Positions 9,706 through 19,289 of a DNA stretch of 64,000 nucleotides are shown piece by piece; the first letter of the stretch is position 1, and each line of letters opens with the position of its first letter. Under the pieces are notes generated by a model that was not told where the DNA came from, made no database searches, and was given only the letters and a program-made list of their open reading frames with translations. The translations under genes and the position numbers were made by a program. Source of the stretch: Sphingomonas sp. (GTDB lineage: Bacteria > Pseudomonadota > Alphaproteobacteria > Sphingomonadales > Sphingomonadaceae); NCBI RefSeq assembly GCF_003248515.1, contig NZ_QFOB01000010.1:124001-188000 (forward strand). The letters are read 5' to 3'.

Positions 9706-9936
9706 GCCCCGGATCTAGCAAAGCCGTGTCGGCGCAGCATCCCGCCAATTGCTTTCAAAATAGCTGACTCTACACCGCATCTGGTCGCTGTCATGGTGTC
9801 CGGACGGTCGCTTGCATCGCCAGCCCCCCTTTGCTAGGCGGCCCGCGACAGAGGCGATCGGCCCCTTGCGGGTGCGTTCGGCATGCGCCCCTCCTCTCTT
9901 GGACGGGCACCATATAATTCGGGGGAATATATACGC
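9706..9936. promoter_or_regulatory. Divergent promoter region between ada and the ATP synthase operon
   Basis: The 231-bp gap separates the ada start from the atpH GTG and must carry both promoters. No confident -35/-10 pair was identified. The AT-rich segment around 9745-9775 faces ada. The GGGGG at about 9921-9925 is near the atpH start but rather distant for a ribosome-binding site. Confidence 0.4.
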
Positions 9937-10491
9937 GTGGAGCAGTCCAGCGGCATACAGGCAAGCCTTAGCGGCCGTTATGCGAGCGCGCTGTTTCAGC
10001 TCGCCCGTGACGAGAACAAGCTGGCGGCCGTCGAGGCAAGCCTGGGCGGTGTGAAACAGGCTCTGGCCGAATCGGCCGAACTTCGCGCGTTGACGTCCAG
10101 CCCGCTGATCGGGCGCGAGGCCGCAGGCAAGGCGATCGGCGCGGTCGCCGCCACGATGGGCCTCGATCCGCTGACCACCAATTTCCTCGGCGTGCTCGCC
10201 GAAAATCGCCGGCTCGGCTCGCTGTCCGCGATCATCCGCGATTTCAACAAGCTCGCCGCCCGCCAGCGTGGCGAGGCTTCGGCAGAAGTCGTTTCGGCCC
10301 ACCCGCTGGACGATGGCCAGATCGCGACGCTCAAGACGCGTCTCAAGTCGATGATCGGCAGCGAGGTCGCGGTCGATCTCAAGGTTGATCCCTCCATTCT
10401 CGGCGGCCTCATCGTCCGCCTCGGCAGCCGCCAGATCGACGGCTCGATCCGCACCAAACTCAATACGCTCGCCCAGGCGATGAAAGGCTGA
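9937..10491 (+). CDS. atpH: ATP synthase F1 subunit delta
   Basis: This 184-residue protein connects F1 to the peripheral stalk. The N-terminus (SLSGRYASALFQLA) and C-terminal block (DPSILGGLIVRLGSRQIDGSIRTKL) are typical of delta subunits. The GTG at 9937 is chosen because it gives the usual N-terminus (VEQSSGIQASLSGRYA); an in-frame ATG 54 bases upstream would add an atypical extension. It heads the order delta-alpha-gamma-beta-epsilon, the alphaproteobacterial F1 operon, with Fo genes elsewhere. atpA starts two bases after its stop. Confidence 0.95.
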   Translation: MEQSSGIQASLSGRYASALFQLARDENKLAAVEASLGGVKQALAESAELRALTSSPLIGREAAGKAIGAVAATMGLDPLTTNFLGVLAENRRLGSLSAIIRDFNKLAARQRGEASAEVVSAHPLDDGQIATLKTRLKSMIGSEVAVDLKVDPSILGGLIVRLGSRQIDGSIRTKLNTLAQAMKG

Positions 10492-10493
10492 AC

Positions 10494-12023
10494 ATGGATA
10501 TCCGCGCGGCAGAAATCTCGAAGGTCATCAAGGACCAGATCGCGAGCTTCGGCACGGAGGCACAGGTCTCCGAAGTCGGCACCGTGCTGTCGGTCGGCGA
10601 CGGCATCGCCCGCATCCACGGCCTCGACAATGTTCAGGCCGGCGAGATGGTCGAGTTCGCCAACGGCGTGCAGGGCATGGCCCTCAACCTGGAGGCCGAC
10701 AATGTCGGCGTCGTGATCTTCGGCACGGACTCGGAGATCAAGGAAGGCGACGTCGTCAAGCGCACCGGCACGATCGTGGACGTGCCGGTCGGCAAGGGCC
10801 TGCTCGGCCGCGTGGTGGACGGCCTCGGCAATCCGATCGACGGCAAGGGCCCGATCGTCTCCGATCAGCGCAGCCGCGTCGAAGTGAAGGCCCCCGGCAT
10901 CATCCCGCGCAAGTCGGTGCATGAGCCGGTGCAGACCGGCCTCAAGGCTCTCGACGCGCTCGTTCCCGTCGGCCGTGGCCAGCGCGAGCTGATCATCGGC
11001 GATCGCCAGACCGGCAAGTCGGCCATCGCGGTCGATACGTTCATCAACCAGAAGCTGGCGCATCAGGGCACGGACGAGAGCAAGAAGCTCTATTGCGTCT
11101 ATGTCGCCGTCGGCCAGAAGCGCTCCACCGTCGCCCAGCTCGTCCGCACGCTGGAAGAGAATGGCGCGATGGAATATTCGATCGTCGTCGCCGCCACGGC
11201 CTCCGAGCCCGCGCCGCTCCAGTTCCTGGCGCCCTACACCGGCTGCGCGATGGGCGAATATTTCCGCGACAACGGCATGCACGCCGTGATCGTGTATGAC
11301 GATCTTTCCAAGCAGGCGGTGGCCTATCGCCAGATGTCGCTGCTGCTGCGCCGTCCGCCGGGCCGCGAAGCCTATCCGGGCGACGTCTTCTATCTCCACT
11401 CGCGCCTGCTGGAGCGCGCGGCGAAGATGAATGACGAGAATGGCAACGGCTCGCTCACCGCTCTGCCGATCATCGAGACGCAGGCTGGCGACGTGTCCGC
11501 CTACATCCCGACCAACGTGATCTCGATCACGGATGGCCAGATCTTCCTCGAGACGGATCTGTTCAACGCCGGTATCCGCCCCGCCATCAACGTGGGCCTC
11601 TCGGTCAGCCGCGTCGGTTCCGCCGCGCAGACCAAGGCGATGAAGAAGGTCGCCGGCTCGATCAAGCTGGAGCTGGCCCAGTATCGCGAAATGGCCGCCT
11701 TCGCGCAGTTCGGCTCGGATCTCGACGCCTCGACCCAGCGTCTGCTGGCCCGTGGCGCGCGCCTGACGGAACTGCTGAAGCAGGCCCAGTTCTCGCCGCT
11801 CGCGTTCGAGGAGCAGGTCGCGTCGATCTTCGCCGGCACCAACGGCTATATCGACAGCGTCGCCGTGTCGGACGTCGTCCGCTACGAGACCGCGATGCTC
11901 GCCTATCTGCGTTCGGATGCTCCGGAAGTTCTCGCCGCGATCCGCGACAGCAAGGATTTCTCGGACGACAGCAAGACGAAGCTGAAGGCCGCGCTCGACG
12001 CCTTCGGCAAGACGTTCGCGTAA
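10494..12023 (+). CDS. atpA: ATP synthase F1 subunit alpha
   Basis: The 509-residue protein has the alpha-subunit P-loop GDRQTGKS at residues 169-176 and the characteristic C-terminal helical domain. It alternates with beta in the F1 hexamer and binds nucleotide without hydrolysing it. The N-terminus (MDIRAAEISKVIKDQI) matches the family, and length is normal. It follows atpH by two bases. A palindromic repeat separates it from atpG. Confidence 0.98.
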   Translation: MDIRAAEISKVIKDQIASFGTEAQVSEVGTVLSVGDGIARIHGLDNVQAGEMVEFANGVQGMALNLEADNVGVVIFGTDSEIKEGDVVKRTGTIVDVPVGKGLLGRVVDGLGNPIDGKGPIVSDQRSRVEVKAPGIIPRKSVHEPVQTGLKALDALVPVGRGQRELIIGDRQTGKSAIAVDTFINQKLAHQGTDESKKLYCVYVAVGQKRSTVAQLVRTLEENGAMEYSIVVAATASEPAPLQFLAPYTGCAMGEYFRDNGMHAVIVYDDLSKQAVAYRQMSLLLRRPPGREAYPGDVFYLHSRLLERAAKMNDENGNGSLTALPIIETQAGDVSAYIPTNVISITDGQIFLETDLFNAGIRPAINVGLSVSRVGSAAQTKAMKKVAGSIKLELAQYREMAAFAQFGSDLDASTQRLLARGARLTELLKQAQFSPLAFEEQVASIFAGTNGYIDSVAVSDVVRYETAMLAYLRSDAPEVLAAIRDSKDFSDDSKTKLKAALDAFGKTFA

Positions 12024-12027
12024 ATCG

Positions 12028-12122
12028 CGTCGCCCCGGCGAAAGCCGGGGCCCATGTCTCTCGCCGGTTGGCGGTGACGTGGAAGTTGAGAGACATGGAC
12101 CCCAGCCTCCGCTGGGGTGACG
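12028..12122. repeat. Palindromic intergenic repeat inside the ATP synthase operon
   Basis: This roughly 95-bp element fills most of the atpA-atpG gap. Its left tip is the hairpin CCCCGGC-GAAA-GCCGGGG (12033-12050). Its right tip is ACCCCAGC-CTCC-GCTGGGGT (12099-12118). Longer arms CCATGTCTCT (12052-12061) and AGAGACATGG (12089-12098) pair perfectly, giving a two-winged cruciform. Repeats of this type (CACCCCGGCGAAAGCCGGGG..CATGG) are common between genes in sphingomonads. Translations of them (VTPAEAGVH, MGPGFRRGD) often appear as false hypothetical proteins. Confidence 0.85.
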
Positions 12123-12144
12123 GGTAAGAAAGAGTTCTGGGACA

Positions 12145-13029
12145 TTGCCTAGCCTCAAGAGCCTCAAGGTCCGGATCACCTCGGTCAAGTCGACCCAGAA
12201 GATCACGCGCGCCATGAAGACGGTCGCCGCCGCCAAGCTGCGCCGCGCGACCGATGCCGCGATCGCCGGCCGCCCCTATGCGGAGCGGCTTGAAAAGGTG
12301 ATGGCGAGCCTCGCCAGCAAGGTGACGGTCGGCCCCAATTCGCCGAAGCTGCTCGCCGGCACCGGCAAGGATGACGTACACCTGATCGTCGTCGCCACGT
12401 CCGAGCGTGGCCTCGCCGGCGGCTTCAACACGAATATCGTTCGCGCCGCCCGCATCAAGGCGGACGAGCTGATCGCGCAGGGCAAGAAGGTCCGCTTCTA
12501 CCTCGTCGGCCGCAAGGGCCGCGCCGTGATCCGCCGCACTTATCCCGGCATGATCGTCCACGATCATGACATGAGCCAGGTGAAGAACCCGGCCTTCGCC
12601 AACGCGCTGGAAATCGGCCGCGATCTGATCGCGCGCTTCGAGGCCGGCGAGTATGACGTGTGCCACCTGATCTTCTCGAAGTTCCAGTCGGCGCTGGTGC
12701 AGACCCCGCAGGTCGTGCAGCTCGTGCCGGCCGCGATCCCGCAGGCCGCGAACGATAGCGCGCCCGCCGCTTCGGCCGCCGTCGACTATGAGCCGGACGA
12801 GGAAACGATCCTCGAGGAGCTGCTCCCCCGCAACGTCGCGATCCAGATCTATCGCGCGCTGCTGGAGAACCAGGCCGGCTTCTACGGCGCCCAGATGAAC
12901 GCCATGGACAATGCCACCCGCAATGCGGGCGACATGATCAAGCGTCTCTCGATCCAGTATAACCGCACCCGTCAGGCCGCGATCACGACCGAACTGGTGG
13001 AAATCATCTCGGGCGCCGAAGCGCTCTAA
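12145..13029 (+). CDS. atpG: ATP synthase F1 subunit gamma
   Basis: The 294-residue protein forms the central rotating shaft of F1. The N-terminus (PSLKSLKVRITSVKSTQKITRAMKTVAAAKLRRA) and C-terminus (MDNATRNAGDMIKRLSIQYNRTRQAAITTELVEIISGAEAL) are textbook gamma-subunit blocks. The start codon is TTG at 12145, required by the conserved N-terminus. It follows the palindromic repeat by 22 bases, so the ribosome-binding region lies in a short leader right after a strong hairpin. Confidence 0.96.
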   Translation: MPSLKSLKVRITSVKSTQKITRAMKTVAAAKLRRATDAAIAGRPYAERLEKVMASLASKVTVGPNSPKLLAGTGKDDVHLIVVATSERGLAGGFNTNIVRAARIKADELIAQGKKVRFYLVGRKGRAVIRRTYPGMIVHDHDMSQVKNPAFANALEIGRDLIARFEAGEYDVCHLIFSKFQSALVQTPQVVQLVPAAIPQAANDSAPAASAAVDYEPDEETILEELLPRNVAIQIYRALLENQAGFYGAQMNAMDNATRNAGDMIKRLSIQYNRTRQAAITTELVEIISGAEAL

Positions 13030-13056
13030 GCAAGACGACAGGCAGGAAGAAACGCA

Positions 13057-14514
<1,458 letters not shown>

Positions 14515-14697
14515 TTGGCGAAGCCGCTGCGCCTCGAGGATGCGGTCAACAGCATCTGCCCCTGGTCGGGTGATCCGATCAGCGCGGACGCGCTGACCCT
14601 CTATCGCGGCGCGGTGGTCGGTTTTTGCAATACGGGCTGCCGCGACAAGTTCGCGAAAGCCACGGACGCCTTCGATCTGGCGTTAAAGGACAAGTGA
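14515..14697 (+). CDS. Small YHS/TRASH-like putative metal-binding protein in the atp operon
   Basis: This 60-residue protein has a compact Cys motif, ICPWSGDPI followed about 20 residues later by FCNTGCRDKF. The spacing resembles YHS/TRASH domains, which bind metal through Cys pairs. There is no signal peptide or membrane helix. The TTG start immediately follows the atpD TGA, and the stop overlaps the atpC ATG (TGATG), so it is coupled on both sides and should be made with F1 subunits. The function is unknown; a link to metal homeostasis or ATP synthase assembly is speculation. Confidence 0.8.
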   Translation: MAKPLRLEDAVNSICPWSGDPISADALTLYRGAVVGFCNTGCRDKFAKATDAFDLALKDK

Positions 14698-14957
14698 TGG
14701 CCCTGCATTTCGAACTGGTCACGCCCGAGAAGCTCGTCCGCTCCGAGGACGTCCACATGGTGGTCGTGCCCGGCACGGAGGGCGATTTCGGCGTGCTCGA
14801 GGGCCACTCTCCCGTGATGGCGGTCATTCGCCCGGGCGAACTGACCGTCTATTCCAGCGCCACCACGGTTTCCGCGCGGATCCAGCTGGATGGTGGATTT
14901 GCCGAAGTGAACGAGAAGGGCCTCACGGTCCTCGCCGAGCGCGCCAGCGAGGCCTGA
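14697..14957 (+). CDS. atpC: ATP synthase F1 subunit epsilon
   Basis: The 86-residue protein corresponds to the N-terminal beta-sandwich of epsilon (HFELVTPEKLV, VVVPGTEGDFGVLEGHSPVM). It lacks the C-terminal helical hairpin that makes E. coli epsilon about 139 residues, a shortening usual in alphaproteobacteria. Epsilon sits on the rotor shaft. The ATG overlaps the stop of the YHS-like gene; an in-frame start 72 bases upstream is rejected because it lies within that gene. A strong terminator follows. Confidence 0.95.
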   Translation: MALHFELVTPEKLVRSEDVHMVVVPGTEGDFGVLEGHSPVMAVIRPGELTVYSSATTVSARIQLDGGFAEVNEKGLTVLAERASEA

Positions 14958-14965
14958 GCGCTCCC

Positions 14966-14998
14966 AGCGGCGGCCGTTGGCTGAGCCGCCGCTTTTTC
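14966..14998 (+). terminator. Intrinsic terminator of the ATP synthase operon
   Basis: A 9-bp perfect stem (AGCGGCGGC at 14966-14974, GCCGCCGCT at 14985-14993) with a 10-base loop is followed by a run of five T's. It begins 8 bases after the atpC stop. Confidence 0.9.
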
Positions 14999-15100
14999 TG
15001 ACATATTCCGATCAATTTAGGGGCCAGAAGCCCCCCGCATCGCCACGGGGATGCGATTTGCGTCGAACCGAGTGGCTGCCTCCATCGGCCCGCCCCGTGC

Positions 15101-15115
15101 TTAACGGCTCGTCAA
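15101..15115 (+). promoter_or_regulatory. CtrA-like box upstream of the CpaF-type gene
   Basis: TTAA (15101-15104), seven bases, then TCAA (15112-15115) is one mismatch from the alphaproteobacterial CtrA consensus TTAA-N7-TTAA. It lies 64-78 bases upstream of the CpaF-type start. CtrA controls pilus assembly genes in Caulobacter, so the position is plausible, but a single degenerate box is weak evidence. Confidence 0.35.
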
Positions 15116-15178
15116 CGGCTTTACCCTAAAGCTCCAGTTTCAGGGACATAAGCCTGAAGTCGGAGACGGGACGAGCGT

Positions 15179-16669
15179 ATGAGTGCTTTCGGGCGACGTG
15201 GTGGCGTGGGTGCCGGTCCCGGCCGACCGGGCGGATTCGGCTCTGCAAAGCCGGTGTCCTCGCTGGCGGCCACCGAAGGGGGCGGCCAATTCCCGCAGGT
15301 GGAAGCATCGTCCGAACCGGAAAGCGGCTCTCCCCGCGATGCGATGGAGCGGCTCGCCGCACGTGTCGCGGCAAGCGGCGATGCCGGCAGTTCGCGTGCC
15401 GAAGGCTTCGAGGCATCCGTCCACAAGATCAAGGAACAGGTGCTTCCCCGCCTGCTGGAACGCGTCGACGCCGAGGCGGCCGCCACGCTTTCCAAGGAAG
15501 AGCTGGCCGAGGAGTTTCGCCCGATCATCGGCGAAGTGCTCGCGGAGCTTCGCATCACGCTCAACCGGCGCGAGCAATATGCGCTCGAAAAGGTGCTGGT
15601 CGATGAACTGCTCGGCCTCGGCCCGCTCGAGGAATTGCTGTCCGATCCGGCGATCACCGACATCATGGTGAACGGCCCCGACCAGACCTATGTCGAGCGC
15701 AAGGGCAAGCTGGAACTGGCGACCGTCCAGTTCCGCGACGAGGAGCATCTGTTCCAGATCGCGCAGCGCATCGTCTCCAAGGTCGGCCGCCGCGTCGACC
15801 AGACGACGCCTCTGGCCGACGCCCGCCTGGCCGACGGCAGCCGCGTCAACGTAATCGTGCCGCCGCTGTCGCTGCGCGGCACGGCCATCTCGATCCGTAA
15901 ATTCTCGGCCAAGCCGATCACGCTGGATATCATGGCCAATGGCGGTTCGATGTCGGCGCAAATGGCCACCGCGCTGAAGATCGCGGGCGCCAGCCGCTTC
16001 AACATCGTCATTTCCGGCGGCACCGGCTCCGGCAAGACGACGATGCTCAACGCGCTCTCGAAGATGATCGATCCGGGCGAACGCGTCATCACGATCGAGG
16101 ACGCGGCCGAGCTTCGCCTTCAGCAGCCGCACTGGCTGCCGCTGGAAACGCGCCCGCCCAATCTGGAAGGCCAGGGCGCGATCACGATCCGCGATCTCGT
16201 CGTCAACGCGCTGCGCATGCGCCCGGATCGCATCATCCTGGGCGAAATCCGCGGCAGCGAATGTTTCGACATGCTCGCCGCCATGAACACCGGCCATGAT
16301 GGCTCGATGTGCACGCTCCACTCGAACAGCCCCCGCGAGGCGCTGGCGCGTATGGAGAATATGGTGATGATGTCGGACATCAAGGTGCCGAAGGAGGCGA
16401 TCAGCCGCCAGATCGCGGACTCGGTGGATCTCATCATCCAGGTGAAGCGCCTGCGCGACGGCTCCCGCCGCGTGACCAACATCACCGAGGTGATCGGCAT
16501 GGAAGGCCCGGTGATCGTCACCCAGGAACTGTTCAAGTTCGAATATCTGGACGAAACCAGCGACGGCAAGATCATCGGCGAATATCGCGCATCGGGCCTG
16601 CGACCCTACACACTGGAAAAGGCCAAGCAGTTCGGCTTCGATCAGCCTTTCCTGGAATCCTGCCTGTGA
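15179..16669 (+). CDS. CpaF/TadA-type secretion or pilus ATPase
   Basis: The 496-residue protein is a CpaF-family type II/IV secretion ATPase. After a Gly-rich, probably disordered leader (about residues 1-60) come an N-terminal domain and the ATPase core. The core has Walker A GGTGSGKT at residues 280-287, the Asp box (VITIEDAAELRL) and the His box (TGHDGSMCTLHSNSPREAL). Such hexameric ATPases power Flp/Tad pilus assembly. No other tad/cpa gene is nearby, so it is a stand-alone copy; it could serve a tad system encoded elsewhere. Its stop overlaps the GTG of the next membrane-protein gene. Confidence 0.9.
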   Translation: MSAFGRRGGVGAGPGRPGGFGSAKPVSSLAATEGGGQFPQVEASSEPESGSPRDAMERLAARVAASGDAGSSRAEGFEASVHKIKEQVLPRLLERVDAEAAATLSKEELAEEFRPIIGEVLAELRITLNRREQYALEKVLVDELLGLGPLEELLSDPAITDIMVNGPDQTYVERKGKLELATVQFRDEEHLFQIAQRIVSKVGRRVDQTTPLADARLADGSRVNVIVPPLSLRGTAISIRKFSAKPITLDIMANGGSMSAQMATALKIAGASRFNIVISGGTGSGKTTMLNALSKMIDPGERVITIEDAAELRLQQPHWLPLETRPPNLEGQGAITIRDLVVNALRMRPDRIILGEIRGSECFDMLAAMNTGHDGSMCTLHSNSPREALARMENMVMMSDIKVPKEAISRQIADSVDLIIQVKRLRDGSRRVTNITEVIGMEGPVIVTQELFKFEYLDETSDGKIIGEYRASGLRPYTLEKAKQFGFDQPFLESCL

Positions 16670-18201
16670 AGGCCGCCGGCTGGCCCAACCGGCCAGCCAT
16701 TGCGATCGGCCTTCTGATAGCAACGGCGGCGCTGGTAACGCTGCCCCTTACGTTCAGGCCGATGCCGCTTAACGATTCTCACTGGATCAATCTGGTTTGG
16801 TTGGACCAGTTCACGACGTTGCTCCGCGAAGGCCATGTCTGGCCGCGCTGGCTACCTGCTTCGCATGATGGCCTCGGGGCGCCGGTTTTCTATTTCTACG
16901 GGCCTGTTGCTTTCTGGCTCACCGGTAGCTTTGCCCTTGCGGGCTTCGACAATTGGTCCGCCATCGTAGCGACTGCAGCTGCTATGCTGGCGATGGGTGG
17001 CATTCTGGCGTGGCTGTGGCTGCGCCAATGGGCAACGCGCCCATTAGTGGGCGCTCTGTTTTTTGTGGTGGCCCCCTATCACCTGTTGGATCTTGCGCGT
17101 CGCGGTGCACTGGCTGAGTTCGTTGCGATAGCCTTGCTCCCTGCTCTGCCCATCGGGGTCGCCCGTGCCGCCAACACCAAGCCAGCCTGTCTCGCGATAG
17201 CCTATGCCCTCCTCTGCATGACGCATCCGCCGACCGCCGTATTGGCTGGCCTGCTCCTCATGCCGATGCTGCTCATAGCACCGCGCCTTCTCACCTTGAC
17301 GGAGGTAGCAAGCGTTGCATATGCGATTGCGCTCGGCATCGGACTGGCCGCGATCTACCTGCTACCGGCCTTCCTGCTTCAACCGGAAACGGCGATCGGG
17401 GCGATGCGGGCTCCTGCCTATATGCAGCCCGCATCATGGACACCGACAAGCCTCTGGCGCGATGCCGTTCCCGGTCTTCTCCTCGTTGGCTTGATCGGAC
17501 TGGCGCTGGGATTGATCAGCATTATGTCGCTTAGCTCGGCACCATCATGGAGCCTGTTCTCACTTTTGGTGATCGTAGCAGCGCTCGGCTGCCTGCCGCC
17601 GCTTTGGATACTGCCCGCACTCAATCATGTGCAGTTTCCGTGGCGCATCCTCTCGCTCGCTGAATTGGCAGCAGCAGCAATTGTAGCCAGCACATCCTGT
17701 CCCATTCCCCGATTGCTGCTGTTCAGCACACCCACGATAATCCTTTCGGCACTCATTCTGACCCCTGCGGCACCCGGTGACCCGCGCACAATCCACGCGC
17801 TCCTGCGCAGCCATCCAGACGTGATCGAATATCTGCCCCCGGACGTCGGTGAGATACAGGGCGCAATGTCGCGACGCGCAATGGAAATTGCAGCGACAAC
17901 GCCCCCGAGCAGCACTGTGGACGGCGTGACAACCTTGAGACGCTTCGCTTTCCCGGATGTGCAAATAAGGTGCGAGGAAGGTATAGTTTCATCGTGGCGC
18001 CAGCGCCATACCGGCCTGCTCCAATATCGCGGTCACGGCTGCCACGTCGAAAGGATCGCCACATCTGCCGAACGGATCGGGACAACGGTATCGCTGGCAG
18101 CGGGCCTGCTACTTCTACTGGGTTCAGCCTGTTCCCGGTTTGGCCGGAGAGCGAAGCGTTCCGGAGCATTCGCGGTGAAAAACTTTACCTTGCCGGCTTG
18201 A
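16666..18201 (+). CDS. Polytopic membrane protein, PTPS-related/glycosyltransferase-like
   Basis: The 511-residue protein has roughly ten hydrophobic segments. A periplasm-facing first loop contains DSHWINLVWLDQF and HDGLGAPVFYFYGPVAFWL, resembling the membrane family called 6-pyruvoyl-tetrahydropterin synthase-related and the wider GT-C-like fold. A soluble stretch follows the last helices before a final C-terminal helix. The GTG at 16666 overlaps the CpaF-type stop. Base composition looks lower in GC, with codons such as ATA, TTG and GCA more frequent than in neighbours, which suggests acquisition. The 3' end overlaps the convergent carbonic anhydrase-like gene by 17 bases. The substrate and role are unknown. 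Confidence 0.7.
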   Translation: MKAAGWPNRPAIAIGLLIATAALVTLPLTFRPMPLNDSHWINLVWLDQFTTLLREGHVWPRWLPASHDGLGAPVFYFYGPVAFWLTGSFALAGFDNWSAIVATAAAMLAMGGILAWLWLRQWATRPLVGALFFVVAPYHLLDLARRGALAEFVAIALLPALPIGVARAANTKPACLAIAYALLCMTHPPTAVLAGLLLMPMLLIAPRLLTLTEVASVAYAIALGIGLAAIYLLPAFLLQPETAIGAMRAPAYMQPASWTPTSLWRDAVPGLLLVGLIGLALGLISIMSLSSAPSWSLFSLLVIVAALGCLPPLWILPALNHVQFPWRILSLAELAAAAIVASTSCPIPRLLLFSTPTIILSALILTPAAPGDPRTIHALLRSHPDVIEYLPPDVGEIQGAMSRRAMEIAATTPPSSTVDGVTTLRRFAFPDVQIRCEEGIVSSWRQRHTGLLQYRGHGCHVERIATSAERIGTTVSLAAGLLLLLGSACSRFGRRAKRSGAFAVKNFTLPA

Positions 18202-18715
18202 GCCCAGCGCGAAAGCGCGCCGCATTCGCTACATAGCCCGCCGCCGAGCGCTTCAGCCCCGCCATCGCTTCCGGCGAAAGGACACGCTTCACCATCGCTG
18301 GCGATCCCACGATCAGGCTTCCGGGCGGAAAGACCTTGCCTTCCGTCACCAGCGCGCCCGCGCCGACGAGGCAATCGTCCCCGATCACCGCATCGTTGAG
18401 GATCGTCGCTCCCATCCCCACCAGCACCCGATCCCCGACCGTGCAGCCGTGCAGGATCGCGTGATGGCCCACCGTCACATCCTCGCCGATCGTCAGCGGC
18501 GATCCCGGATCGGAATGGAGCATCGCACCATCCTGCACATTGCTGCGCGCGCCGATCAGGATCGGCGTATTATCCGATCGCACCACCGCCCGGAACCAGA
18601 TGCTGGCGCCCTCCCCCAGCCGCGCATCGCCGATCACGTCGGCGCTCGGGGCGACCCAGGCGGAGCCGTCTTCCGGGAGGCTGGGGCTGCGCCCGTCGAG
18701 TTCGTAAAGCGGCAT
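18185..18715 (-). CDS. Gamma-class carbonic anhydrase-like hexapeptide-repeat protein
   Basis: The 176-residue protein folds as a left-handed beta-helix of hexapeptide repeats (VIGDARLGEGASIW, IGEDVTVGHHAILHGCTVGDRVLVGMGATI). Candidate zinc ligands are His67, His84 and His89, spaced as in the YrdA/CaiE/gamma-CA family. Members bind zinc as trimers; some hydrate CO2 and many have unproven activity. The start is ATG at 18715. It lies two bases downstream of the flavin reductase gene in the same direction, so the two are likely cotranscribed. Confidence 0.9.
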   Translation of the reverse strand: MPLYELDGRSPSLPEDGSAWVAPSADVIGDARLGEGASIWFRAVVRSDNTPILIGARSNVQDGAMLHSDPGSPLTIGEDVTVGHHAILHGCTVGDRVLVGMGATILNDAVIGDDCLVGAGALVTEGKVFPPGSLIVGSPAMVKRVLSPEAMAGLKRSAAGYVANAARFRAGLKPAR

Positions 18716-18717
18716 AG

Positions 18718-19251
18718 TCAGATCGCCTCCAGACGGCCGAGTTGCGCGAAAGTCCCTTCCATCCAGCCGAGGGGATCGGCCCCGTCCCCGCTCCCGCCGC
18801 GCACATCATAAACGTCGCCGATGAAAAGCTCATGCGTACCGTGGATCACCGTGTTGCGGATTTCGCAAAAGATGCTGGAACAGGCGGTCGGCAGATAGGG
18901 AATGCCGTCCTTGTAAGCCCATTCGGCGGACTCGAACCGCTTCTCGCGCAGCGCGCTGTTGGAAAAAAGGCCGACGAGCGCCGTCTGCGTCGTGCCGAGC
19001 AGGTTCACGCAATAGCGCCCCGCCCGCTCGATCGCGGCGTGGGCGCTGGCGGACCGGTTGATCGCGATCAGCATCGAAGGCGGATCCATCGACACCGGGA
19101 TCACGGCCGAGGCCGCCAGGCCGGCGGGCTGGCCATTGGCGGGATCGCGCGTCGTGATGAGCGCGACAGCGCCCGGCATTCGTCGCATCGCGGCCTTGAG
19201 CCCCTGCGAGAGCTCCTCCCGCGTCTCCGCGAACTTGGTCTCCGACATCAT
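18718..19251 (-). CDS. Flavin reductase-domain protein (HpaC-like)
   Basis: The 177-residue protein resembles the small FMN-binding reductases that feed reduced flavin to two-component monooxygenases. Family blocks are MRRMPGAVALITTRDP, GLAASAVIPVSMDPPSMLIAINRSASAHAAI, YCVNLLG and the C-terminal HELFIGDVYDVR. Start is ATG at 19251 or the adjacent ATG at 19248; a GGAG lies about 5 bases upstream. No partner monooxygenase gene is adjacent, so the electron acceptor is unknown. Confidence 0.88.
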   Translation of the reverse strand: MMSETKFAETREELSQGLKAAMRRMPGAVALITTRDPANGQPAGLAASAVIPVSMDPPSMLIAINRSASAHAAIERAGRYCVNLLGTTQTALVGLFSNSALREKRFESAEWAYKDGIPYLPTACSSIFCEIRNTVIHGTHELFIGDVYDVRGGSGDGADPLGWMEGTFAQLGRLEAI

Positions 19252-19289
19252 TCACTCCTCATGCGCCGCGCCCTTCCGCGGCGCGCTCG

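Noticed and set aside
11903..12145. Small minus-strand frame with MSQNSFLPVTPAEAGVH and MGPGFRRGD
   Set aside because: This is the translation of the palindromic intergenic repeat, a known source of false hypothetical proteins.
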